From Acidobacteriota bacterium (GTDB lineage: Bacteria > Acidobacteriota > CAIWXX01): DNA of 57,120 nucleotides. Shown in pieces: positions 7,601 to 17,300 of the stretch. Below the pieces are notes generated by a model. It was not told where the DNA came from. It did not search any database and worked only from the letters and a program-made list of their open reading frames with translations. The stretch lies in NCBI GenBank assembly GCA_016191015.1, contig JACPPM010000118.1:1-57120 (forward strand). The letters run 5' to 3'. Numbering within the stretch: position 1 is the first letter of the stretch; every line of letters begins with the position of its first letter. The position numbers and the translations under genes were made by a program.

Positions 7601-9301
7601 ATGCAGAACGATCCCGCCCGTCAGGTCTCCTCATCCTCGTCCGCAAACAGGAGGCTGGGCATGAGGCCCAGAGTCCTCCTCGTGAACCCGCACTACACGG
7701 CCGGATGTCATCTTCCCGCCCACGCGCCAGCGATCGTCGGCAAGTGGCCAGTCGCGAATCTCGTCCTACCGACACTGGCGGCCCTGACGCCGCGGAGCTT
7801 CGATGTCCGGATCGTGGATACCGCCGTCGAGAAGCTCGACTTCAATACGCCATGCGATATCGTAGGCGTCACCGGCTATCACTCGCACCTGAGCACCGCC
7901 CGTCGCATAGTCACCGAGTTTCGGAAGCGAGGCAAGCTTGTCGTCGTCGGCGGGCCAAGCGTAACGACAAGTCCGGAACGCTGGAGGCCGTTTGCAGACG
8001 TGCTGGTCCTGGGCGAGGCGGAGCGCACCTGGCCTCAGTTCCTGAGAGACTTCGAGTCCGGGAGGCATCAGACCGAGTACCGCGAGGCGGGGAAGATTGA
8101 TCTCGCGCTCACGCCACTCCCTCGGTATGATCTCCTCAAGCCTGAGCGATATCTTGCCGCCGTCGTGCAGCCGAGCCGGAGCTGCCCGTTCGAGTGCGAG
8201 TTCTGTGACGTGATCGTCTACCTGGGCAGAGGCATCCGCTACAAGCCCATCGATCACGTGATCGGGGAGCTCCAGCAGGTCTCGGACTTGGGCTGGAGGA
8301 CGTGCATGCTCGCCGATGACAACCTCACGGCCGATCGCCAGAAGGCCTACGAGTTGATGGACGCCATTCGAGTGTGGAACGAACGGCGGGAGCAACCGAT
8401 GATCTTCATAGCCAGCTTTTCGATTGACGCCGCCCGGGATCCGGGAATCTGCAAGCTCGCCGCGGCCGCGGGAATCAACCGAGTCTTCATTGGAATCGAA
8501 TCGCCTAACGAAGAATGCTTGCGTGAGACCAAGAAGCGACAGAACTTGCGGAGTGATATGCGGGCTGATCTCCGTAAGCTTTTTGAATTTGGCATTGTGC
8601 CGATTGGCGGAACTATCGTGGGCTTCGACCACGATGATATCGACGTCTTCAAGAAGACCTATGATTTCTCCCAGGAGTGCGGCATCCCCATCGTCAACAA
8701 TTACATGATGCAGGCATTCGACGGGACGCCTCTCAAGGCGCGAATGCTGCAGGAGGGCCGCTACATCGACTGGGATGACTATGAGGCCGTCCGTGACCGG
8801 GAAGGGCTCAGGCTGGGTCTCTCGTACGCCACCGCGCCGACCATCTATCCCAAAAACATGACGCTCAGGCAGCTCGAGCTCGGGCACACGTGGCTACTGC
8901 AGAGCCTCTACCAACCCGAAGCGTTCCTCGATCGGGTGCGCAGGATGTTCGACATCCTCGATACAGTGCCTTCGAGTGCGGTGCCGGAACATCGCCTGTG
9001 GCGCGTGTCATTCGAAGAAGCCAAAGTCATCTTCCGTCTGCTCGTGTACTTCGCACGAACCAGAGGTGGCGAGCGCAGGCTCTGGAAGAACATCATCAGA
9101 CTGGGCATGAAGAGCTCTTTCTCGCAACGCGGAGCCCTTGTGGCATGGCTGCTGCTGACGTACACATCCATTCGCCACAACCTCATAAAGATCTATCACG
9201 TCGATCCGCTCGACTCGAAAGATGCACCAGTCTATCCTGTCCGACCGCATAGCCAGACCGCTGACGCCACACTCCCCGTGGACTCCGTCGCAGCCTCTTA
9301 G
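7601..9301 (+). CDS. B12-binding-domain radical SAM enzyme, putative cluster tailoring enzyme
   Basis: I start at the ATG at 7601, which has GGAGG four bases upstream; an in-frame GTG at 7583 would add six residues. The 566-residue protein has an N-terminal Rossmann-like cobalamin-binding region (about 20-160; RVLLVNPHY, CDIVGVTGY, KLVVVGGPS, DVLVLGEAE). A radical SAM barrel follows (about 185-400) with the iron-sulfur signature CPFECEFC (CxxxCxxC). The C-terminal helical part resembles the extension (DUF4070-like) of HpnP-type enzymes. No DxHxxG cobalamin ligand is seen, as is common in this class. Such enzymes methylate or rearrange unactivated carbons using SAM and cobalamin. It is the first gene of the cluster and ends 30 bases before the first synthase, so modification of the polyketide is likely; the exact reaction is inference. 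Confidence 0.85.
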   Translation: MQNDPARQVSSSSSANRRLGMRPRVLLVNPHYTAGCHLPAHAPAIVGKWPVANLVLPTLAALTPRSFDVRIVDTAVEKLDFNTPCDIVGVTGYHSHLSTARRIVTEFRKRGKLVVVGGPSVTTSPERWRPFADVLVLGEAERTWPQFLRDFESGRHQTEYREAGKIDLALTPLPRYDLLKPERYLAAVVQPSRSCPFECEFCDVIVYLGRGIRYKPIDHVIGELQQVSDLGWRTCMLADDNLTADRQKAYELMDAIRVWNERREQPMIFIASFSIDAARDPGICKLAAAAGINRVFIGIESPNEECLRETKKRQNLRSDMRADLRKLFEFGIVPIGGTIVGFDHDDIDVFKKTYDFSQECGIPIVNNYMMQAFDGTPLKARMLQEGRYIDWDDYEAVRDREGLRLGLSYATAPTIYPKNMTLRQLELGHTWLLQSLYQPEAFLDRVRRMFDILDTVPSSAVPEHRLWRVSFEEAKVIFRLLVYFARTRGGERRLWKNIIRLGMKSSFSQRGALVAWLLLTYTSIRHNLIKIYHVDPLDSKDAPVYPVRPHSQTADATLPVDSVAAS

Positions 9302-9331
9302 CCGCGTCAAGCGCATGGGCAGCAAGTGACG

Positions 9332-12300
9332 ATGAATAGCGCTACTTCGCCGAAGAGGCCAGCGAGTGCAGCAGACATTCGTGCGTGGCTCGTGGCACAG
9401 CTCTCGGAGCGACTGGGCGTTCCATCCTCTGAGATCGACAATCAGCAGCCTTTCGCCAGCTACGGCTTGTCCTCGACCGAAGCCGTGGTTCTCTCGGGGG
9501 AGCTCGAAGACTGGTTGGGACGTCGACTCCAACCCACACTCGTGTGGGAGTACCCTACCATCGAGGCTCTTGCCGGGTACTTGGCAGAAGGACTTGAGTG
9601 CCCAGACAGAGCGGTGAAGGACGATGTCGGACCACGCATGACCGCGGAGCCGATTGCGGTGATCGGGTTGGGCTGTCGCTTTCCCGGAGGGGAAGACCCG
9701 GAGTCCTTCTGGGAGCTTCTTCGAGACGGAGTCGATGCAATCACGGAGGTCCCGGTTCAACGCTGGAACAGCTCCGACTTCTACGACTCGGATCCGGCTG
9801 CTCGTGGGAAGATGAACACTCGTTACGGAGGGTTCCTGGAAGAGGTGGATCAGTTTGACCCTCACTTCTTCTCCATCTCTCCCCGAGAGGCCGCCCGCAT
9901 GGATCCCCAGCAGCGGCTGCTGCTCGAGGTAGCGTGGGAGGCGCTGGAGAATTCCGGACGGGCACCCACCAAGCTGGGTGGCACGCAGACCGGCGTGTTC
10001 GTTGGAATCTGCAGCAGTGACTACTCGCTGTATCAGCTCTGCGATCCTACGCTTGTCGATGCCTATACCGGGACGGGCAATGCGCACAGCGTTGCGGCCA
10101 ACCGGCTTTCGTACGTCCTGGACCTCCGTGGTCCCAGCATGGCCTTGGACACCGCCTGCTCATCCTCCCTCGTGGCGGTCCACCTCGCCTGCCAGAGCCT
10201 CCGGAGTGGTGAATGCGACATGGCACTGGCGGCTGGGGTGAATGTGATGCTCGCTCCACATCTGACCATCGCTTTCTCCAATGCCCGCATGATGGCCGCC
10301 GATGGTCGCTGCAAGACCTTCGACGCTGGCGCCGATGGCTACGTGCGTGGCGAAGGCTGCGGGGTCGTCGTCCTCAAGCGCCTCTCTGACGCGATCTCAG
10401 ACAGAGACAACGTCGTCGCCGTCATACGCGGTTCGGCGGTCAATCAAGATGGCCTCAGCAATGGGCTGACCGCACCCAACGGCAATGCACAGCAGGCGGT
10501 CATTCGCCGAGCTTTGGAGAATGCCGGGGTCGCTCCAGCACAAATCAGCTATGTGGAGGCTCATGGAACGGGCACTCCACTAGGAGATCCCATCGAGATC
10601 GGGTCTTTGAAAGCAGTCCTCAGCCAAGGTCGAGCGGAAGACCATCTCTGTGCCATAGGATCAGTCAAGACAAACATCGGGCATCTGGAAGCCGGCGCGG
10701 GGATTGCCGGTTTGATCAAGGTCGTTCTCTCTTTGCAGCATGGAGCCATTGCTCCTCATCTGCACTTGAGAAGTCTCAATCCGCATATCGCGTTGGAGGG
10801 TACCCAGTTCTTCGTGCCCACCGAGCTCCAGCCGTGGCCGAGGAGCGCGGAGCGTCGGTTGGCAGGAGTGAGCTCGTTCGGCTTTGGCGGGACCAACGCG
10901 CACGTGATTGTGGAGGAGGCGCCCAAAGACGCCCACGTGGATCGCGATGTGGAGCGCCCCATGAACATACTCGCCCTCTCAGCGCGGAGTGAGAGTGCCT
11001 TGAAGACTCTTGGACGCCGCTACGGGACTTTCTTGCGGACCCACCCCGACGCATCCTTAGCGGATGTCTGCTTCACGGCCAACAGTGCACGGGCACGTTT
11101 TGGCCATCGCATGGCGATAACGGCCGCTTCTTCCGCCCAGTTGTGCGAACAGCTGGACGCATTCGACGCCGTGCAAGATCCACATCGCGCGGGAAACGCC
11201 AAGGCTTCCACCGGCCGACCGCCCAAGGTGGTCTTTCTTTTCACCGGACAGGGGTCACAGTACGTCGGCATGGGACGCGAGCTGTACGAGACACAACCCA
11301 CGTTTCGGGAAGCCATCGACATGTGCGACGATCTGGTCCGCCCCCTCCTTGACCGGCCGTTGCTCTCAGTGCTCTACCCGGAGCCGGGCGATACTTCGCC
11401 CTTGGACGAAACAATCTACACACAACCGGCGCTCTTCGCTCTGGAGATCGCTTTGTCGCAGTTGTGGCGATCTTGGGGGATAGAGCCGTCAGCCGTGATG
11501 GGCCACAGTGTGGGTGAATACGCTGCTGCCTGCGAGGCCGGTGTCTTCAGTGTGGAGGATGGACTGCGGCTGATTGTGGAGCGCGGCCGGCTGATGCAGA
11601 CTCTGCCACCTGTCGGAGAGATGGTGGCGGTCTTTGCTGATGAGGCGCGGGTTGCCTCACTTCTTGCTCCATACGCAGATCGAATCTCGATCGCCGCCGT
11701 CAACGGTCCTTCAGAGATTGTCGTATCGGGGGAGCGCACGGCGGTGGTCGCAGTGGTTGGAGAGCTGAAGGCAGAGGGGATCAAGGCCCGACCATTGACG
11801 GTCTCCCATGCATTTCACTCGCCGCTGCTTGATCCTGTGCTTCCAGGGCTTGAGCAGATAGCAGGGAGAGTCGAGTACTCACATCCGAAGATCGCACTGA
11901 TTTCGAACCTGACCGGTCAACAGGTAGAGGGAGAACTCGTCGCCCAGCGAGGCTATTGGCGACGGCACGCGCGAGAGCCTGTGATGTTCTCCGCCGGCAT
12001 TCAGTTCCTTCACGAACAGGGCTTTCGGCTGTTTGTCGAGATCGGTCCGAGTCCGATTCTACTGGGAATGGGACGTCGGTGTCTGCCGGAGGATGCAGGG
12101 GTCTGGCTACCTTCGTTGAGGAAAGGACAGAGCGATTGGCAGCAGATGCTCAGAAGCCTGGCTGCCCTCTACGCTCACGGGGCGGAGATTGACTGGGATG
12201 GATTCGACCGGGACTATCAGCGTCGCAGGGTAGCCGTCCCCACGTACCCCTTCGAACGGAAACGCTACTGGCTTGAGCCAAACCCAGAGGCGTCCGCGGT

Positions 12301-14341
12301 TCTCACCGAAACCTCCAAGAATGAGATGGTGCACCCCGACTCCGAGATCGGAGCGGACGAGTGGTTCTACCGGATTGAGTGGCAGACAAAGCCGCACAGA
12401 CCTCCGGTGCCAAATACAGAGTCGTGCAGGAACGCCGATGCAGGTCGTTGGTTGATCTTCGCAGACAACGGGGGCGTGGGCTCCGCACTGGCGGAACTGT
12501 TGGCTGAACGTGGCGAGAAGTGTGTGATGGTCTTTCCCGGTGAGGAATACGACGTCCTGGAGAACGGCGACCACAGGGTAAATCCCAAGCATCCCGAGGA
12601 CTTTCACCGGTTGCTCAACGAGACATGTGTGGCCGATCATCTCCCGTGCCGCGGCATGATCCATTTGTGGAGTCTGGAGGCATCAGGCGGGATTGAGCCG
12701 ACACTGAGCTGTCTGGAACAAGCTCAGGAGCTGGGTTGTAGCAGCGCGCTCCTCTTGGCACAGTCAGTGATTTCGGGCGGAACCTCCCCAAAGCCTCATA
12801 TGTGGTTGGTCACCCGATCTTCGCAGGCCGTCGGGCGGGAATCGCATCCACCGGCCGTAGCGCAAGCCCCATTGTGGGGATTGGGGCGAGTGATTGCCCT
12901 GGAGCATCCAGAGGTTTGGGGAGGGTTGGTAGACCTGAGCCCGGATGGATCCGGAGATGAGGTGTCGGCGCTTTTAGGGGAGATCTGGGAGCCTGATGGC
13001 GAGGACCAGGTCGCGTTTCGGAGCGGGCAGCGCTCCGTTTGCCGCTTGGTAGCGAGTCGCCGTGAATCATGCCACGCATGGTCCGCGCGATCCGATGTCA
13101 CCTACATGATCACCGGTGGTTTGGGGGGTTTGGGCTTGCGGGTCGCACGGTGGCTGGTTGAGCGGGGGGCGCGGCATCTGGCTCTCGTCGGGCGAACCGC
13201 CGTGACGGAGCGTTCGGCCTGGGAAAGCCTCCCGCGGGATAGCCGGACCTGGAAACGGATTTCAGAGCTCCAGGCTCTGGAGAATTCCGGCGCCACCATC
13301 AGTGTGTATCAGGGGGACGTCGGCGACTCGGCGCGGATGTCATCTATCTTCGAGGAGATAGATCGGGCGCAGCCGCCGGTGCGGGGAGTCATCCACGCTG
13401 CGGGTATATCGATGCCCATGCCTCTGGGAGACGTATCGGCCGGCACGCTCCGTTCCGTCATGCGCCCCAAGGTCGCAGGTGCCTGGGTTCTTCATCAGCT
13501 CACATGCAACATGAGTCTGGACTTTTTCGTGTGTTTTTCCTCCATAGCATCGGTGCTGGGTTCCAAATATCTTGCACACTACGCAGCCGCGAACCACTTC
13601 CTTGACGTGCTAGCTCATCATCGACAGGCGCTCGGCCTGCCTGCCTTGAGCATCAATTGGGCTCCGTGGGCCGACGTGGGCATGACTTCCACGGAAGAGA
13701 GCCTGTTGATGTCGCGGGTCGGGATGGGTTCCCTGCCTCCGGATCTGGCTGTTGGATACCTGGGCGACCTTTTGGGCACCGATGTCACGCAGGCAGTTGT
13801 AGCTCACGTCGATTGGAGCAGATTCATACCGGTCCATGAAACCAGAGCCCAGCGACCCCTCCTCATGCAGATGCGCTCTCAACTACCGGACATCCGCGAG
13901 CAGGTGCCAGGAGAAAAACCCGCTCTCATGCGCCGGCTACTCGCCGCCTCCGCCGTCCAACGCCAGGATCTGTTGGGTGCCTACCTCCAGGGTGAGGTCG
14001 CGAATGTGCTTGGTCTCGATCCCGCACTACAGGTGGATCCGCGACAAGGGTTTTTTGAGATGGGCTTGGACTCCCTGATGGCGATCGACCTGAAGAAGCG
14101 GCTCGAAGTGTCTCTCGGGCTCTTGCTGCCCAGCACCGTGGCCTTCGAATTCCCTTGCATCGATGCACTCGCCGGGCACCTTGCCAGGGAGATCGGCTCG
14201 GCCTGCTCGGAATCGACGCCCTCCCAGAAACCTTCGAAAGATCGTGACGGCTCGACCACCGCGGTGGCCGAAATCGAGCAACTCCCGGAAGACGCTACCG
14301 AAGCACTCCTCGTCGAAGAATTGGAACGGATGAATTACTAG
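9332..14341 (+). CDS. Type I polyketide synthase, loading ACP plus extension module 1 (ACP-KS-AT-KR-ACP)
   Basis: About 1669 residues from ATG 9332; an in-frame GTG at 9326 is the alternative, and residue numbers here count from it. ACP1 covers 15-92 with phosphopantetheine Ser50 in YGLSS. KS covers 107-530 with Cys278 (DTACSSS) and His413 (EAHGTGT). AT covers about 635-940 with Ser728 (GHSVG) and HAFH at 828-831, the motif typical of malonyl-CoA specificity. KR lies around 1255-1450 with TGGLGGLG and catalytic Ser1406 and Tyr1419, without an LDD motif. ACP2 has Ser1583 (GLDSL). There is no DH or ER, so the module should leave a beta-hydroxyl. An N-terminal ACP without a loading AT fits acceptance of a fatty acyl group from the FAAL at 31556. 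A two-base gap separates it from the next synthase. Confidence 0.93.
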   Translation: MNSATSPKRPASAADIRAWLVAQLSERLGVPSSEIDNQQPFASYGLSSTEAVVLSGELEDWLGRRLQPTLVWEYPTIEALAGYLAEGLECPDRAVKDDVGPRMTAEPIAVIGLGCRFPGGEDPESFWELLRDGVDAITEVPVQRWNSSDFYDSDPAARGKMNTRYGGFLEEVDQFDPHFFSISPREAARMDPQQRLLLEVAWEALENSGRAPTKLGGTQTGVFVGICSSDYSLYQLCDPTLVDAYTGTGNAHSVAANRLSYVLDLRGPSMALDTACSSSLVAVHLACQSLRSGECDMALAAGVNVMLAPHLTIAFSNARMMAADGRCKTFDAGADGYVRGEGCGVVVLKRLSDAISDRDNVVAVIRGSAVNQDGLSNGLTAPNGNAQQAVIRRALENAGVAPAQISYVEAHGTGTPLGDPIEIGSLKAVLSQGRAEDHLCAIGSVKTNIGHLEAGAGIAGLIKVVLSLQHGAIAPHLHLRSLNPHIALEGTQFFVPTELQPWPRSAERRLAGVSSFGFGGTNAHVIVEEAPKDAHVDRDVERPMNILALSARSESALKTLGRRYGTFLRTHPDASLADVCFTANSARARFGHRMAITAASSAQLCEQLDAFDAVQDPHRAGNAKASTGRPPKVVFLFTGQGSQYVGMGRELYETQPTFREAIDMCDDLVRPLLDRPLLSVLYPEPGDTSPLDETIYTQPALFALEIALSQLWRSWGIEPSAVMGHSVGEYAAACEAGVFSVEDGLRLIVERGRLMQTLPPVGEMVAVFADEARVASLLAPYADRISIAAVNGPSEIVVSGERTAVVAVVGELKAEGIKARPLTVSHAFHSPLLDPVLPGLEQIAGRVEYSHPKIALISNLTGQQVEGELVAQRGYWRRHAREPVMFSAGIQFLHEQGFRLFVEIGPSPILLGMGRRCLPEDAGVWLPSLRKGQSDWQQMLRSLAALYAHGAEIDWDGFDRDYQRRRVAVPTYPFERKRYWLEPNPEASAVLTETSKNEMVHPDSEIGADEWFYRIEWQTKPHRPPVPNTESCRNADAGRWLIFADNGGVGSALAELLAERGEKCVMVFPGEEYDVLENGDHRVNPKHPEDFHRLLNETCVADHLPCRGMIHLWSLEASGGIEPTLSCLEQAQELGCSSALLLAQSVISGGTSPKPHMWLVTRSSQAVGRESHPPAVAQAPLWGLGRVIALEHPEVWGGLVDLSPDGSGDEVSALLGEIWEPDGEDQVAFRSGQRSVCRLVASRRESCHAWSARSDVTYMITGGLGGLGLRVARWLVERGARHLALVGRTAVTERSAWESLPRDSRTWKRISELQALENSGATISVYQGDVGDSARMSSIFEEIDRAQPPVRGVIHAAGISMPMPLGDVSAGTLRSVMRPKVAGAWVLHQLTCNMSLDFFVCFSSIASVLGSKYLAHYAAANHFLDVLAHHRQALGLPALSINWAPWADVGMTSTEESLLMSRVGMGSLPPDLAVGYLGDLLGTDVTQAVVAHVDWSRFIPVHETRAQRPLLMQMRSQLPDIREQVPGEKPALMRRLLAASAVQRQDLLGAYLQGEVANVLGLDPALQVDPRQGFFEMGLDSLMAIDLKKRLEVSLGLLLPSTVAFEFPCIDALAGHLAREIGSACSESTPSQKPSKDRDGSTTAVAEIEQLPEDATEALLVEELERMNY

Positions 14342-14343
14342 AG

Positions 14344-17300
14344 ATGGATTGTGAGATGGACAAGAAGACCTCCAAGAAAGGCATAGAGCAGCGGTCGCCC
14401 CTCCACCGAGCGCTCGTTGCGGTGAGGGACCTGCGATCCAAGCTCGAAGCCGTCGAGCGTGCGAGAACTGAGCCGATCGCGATCATCGGGATGGCCTGCC
14501 GGTTTCCGGGAGGGGCTCACAATCCTGAGTCTTTTTGGCGAGAACTTCGCGATGGGGTGCACGCGATCAGAGAGATTCCTCCGGACAGATGGGACGCGGG
14601 AGCATATTACGACCCCGATCCCAATGCGCCCGGGAAGATGTACACGCGCTATGGAGGGTTTCTCGAGGACATTGACAAGTTCGACGCGCAGTTCTTCCGC
14701 ATATCCCCACGTGAAGCGGCAGCTATGGATCCCCAGCAACGGATCCTGATGGAAGTGAGCTGGGATGCGCTGGAGCACGCTGGCCAGGAGATTGACCGGC
14801 TCGCCGGTTGTCAGGCCGGAGTTTTCGTGGCAATCAGCACCAACGATTATGCGCAGAGGATTGCGCTAGCCGGGACTACATACCTCGACGCGTACTATGC
14901 CACTGGCAACTCCCTGAACGCATCGGCCGGTCGCCTCTCCTACTTCTTCGGGTTTCAGGGTCCCTGCATGGCGGTGGATGCAGCGTGCGCCTCATCATTG
15001 GTGGCGGTCCATCTCGCGTGCCAGAGCCTCCGTGCCCGAGAGTGCACGCTGGCACTTGCCGGGGGAGTCAGCGCGATTCTAAACCCCGATAGCTTCATCG
15101 CTCTTTCCAAGGCGCGGGCGATGGCCCCCGATGGCCGCTGCAAGACCTTTGACGCCGGGGCCGATGGATACGTGCGAGGCGAGGGATGCGGAGTCGTCGT
15201 GCTCAAGCGACTCTCCGACGCGATTGCGGATGGCGATCCGCTCCTCGCAGTGATTCGTGGATCTGCGGTCGGTCAGGATGGCCGAAGCAGTGGACTCACG
15301 GTTCCTAACGGGTCCGCCCAGCAGGCCATGATTCGTGCGGCCCTGACAAACGCCGGTGTGGAGCCCGCGCAGGTGAGCTACGTGGAAGCACACGGCACCG
15401 GCACGTCTCTCGGAGACCCCATCGAGGTGCGGGCTCTCGGGGCCGTGATGGGCCAGGGACGCCCGGTTGACAAGCCCCTGCTGCTCGGTTCCGTGAAGAC
15501 CAACATCGGGCATCTGGAAGCCGCGGCCGGTATTGCGGGTGTGATGAAGGTCGTCCTCGCTCTCCGGAACCAAGAAATCCCGCCCCACCTGCACCTGAAG
15601 CAAATCAACCCCGACATCTCGCTCGAGAAGATACCCGCCGTGGTCCCCACAGAGAGGGTGCCGTGGCTTTCAGGAAACGGACCGCGCATAGCGGGCGTGA
15701 GTGCCTTCGGCCTCAGCGGGACCGTAGCTCACGTTGTATTAGAGGAAGCGCCGGAGTCATGTGCGATTCCGGCGGCTGGCGCAGGTAGTACTGATGGAGC
15801 CTATCTGGTACCGATATCGGCGCAGAGTGCGGAGGCGCTTGAAACACTCGCCCGTTCCTACCGGGATTTCCTTTCTGCCGACCCGGCGGGTTTGCCGGCG
15901 TTGGCTGACATCGCCTATACAGCATCGGTCCGGCGCACGCACCTCGAGCATCGCCTTGCGGTTGTTGGCCGTTCTCAGGCCGATGTCGCCGAGCACATAT
16001 CGGCCTATCTGCAAGGAGAAGCGCGTCCTGGGCTCTCTTCCGGACACCGAGAGGTGCAGCGCCGGCGCAAGCTGGTTTTCGTTTTTCCCGGTCAGGGGGG
16101 ACAGTGGGTCGGGATGGCGCGGGATCTGCTCGCGCAGGAGCCGGTTTTTCGATCAGCCTTGGCGCAGTGTGAGCAGGCGCTGCGGCCATACGTAGACTGG
16201 TCGCTGCTTGAAGTCCTCACCACCGATTCTTCGCCCTCTCCGCATGAGCGGATTGACATCATCCAGCCGGCGATTTTCGCCATTCAGGTGGCGCTGGCGG
16301 CGCTCTGGCGTGCGTGGGGTATTTCCCCCCACGCGGTGGTTGGGCACAGCATGGGCGAGGTGGCGGCGGCCTGTGTGGCGGGCGCATTGAGCTTGGACGA
16401 TGCGGCGCGAGTGCTAAGCCGCCGCAGCCAGTTGCTGCGGCGCAGGAGCGGGCAGGGGGCCATGGCGGTTGTTGAGCTGTCGCTGGAAGAGGCCCGAAGA
16501 GAGCTGACGGGGTACACGGATCTCCTGGCGGTTGCCGCGAGCAACAGCCCGAAAGCAACCGTGCTCTCGGGCGAGCCAAAGGCGCTGGAGGCACTTCTGG
16601 AGACGCTGCTGCAGCGCGGGGTTTTCTGCCGGCCGGTGAAGGTGGACGTGGCCTCCCACAGCCCGCAAATGGACATCCTGCGGGAGGACTTGCTGCAAGC
16701 CCTGGACGGGCTGCAGCCTCGGCCAGGTGCAGTGCCGATCTACTCGACCGTGACGGGCCGGGTCAGCGACGGCGGGGGATTCGACGCGGGATACTGGGTG
16801 AGAAACCTGCGCGAGCCCGTGCTCTTTGCCCCGGCCATCGACCGACTCGCGGCCGACGGTCACGATATTTTCTTGGAGCTCAGTCCGCACCCGACACTGT
16901 CGGTGGCCATCCAGGAAGGGCTGACTCACCGAGGGAGCGAGGGCACGGTGTTGTCATCTCTGCGCCGGGAGGAGCCGGCTCGATCCGTGCTCCTCGGAAC
17001 ACTCGGGGCCTTGTACACATCGGGCTACCCAATCGACTGGGGACGGCTCTATCCAACACGCGGTCGCTGCGTCGGCCTGCCTTCCTATCCCTGGCAGCGC
17101 GAACGTTTCTGGATTGAGAGCGCGGAGAACAGCGGGCAACGCAGGGGCATGCTCGCTTCACGACCGAGGGGGGGAGCGGGATCAGCACCCTTTCCGGGTG
17201 AACGATTGCGGGCGCCTGCGATCAAGGAGATTCTGTTCGAGTCACAATTCAGCAGCGCGCTCCTACCGCTCCTCGATGACCACCGGATCGAAGGGGAGAT

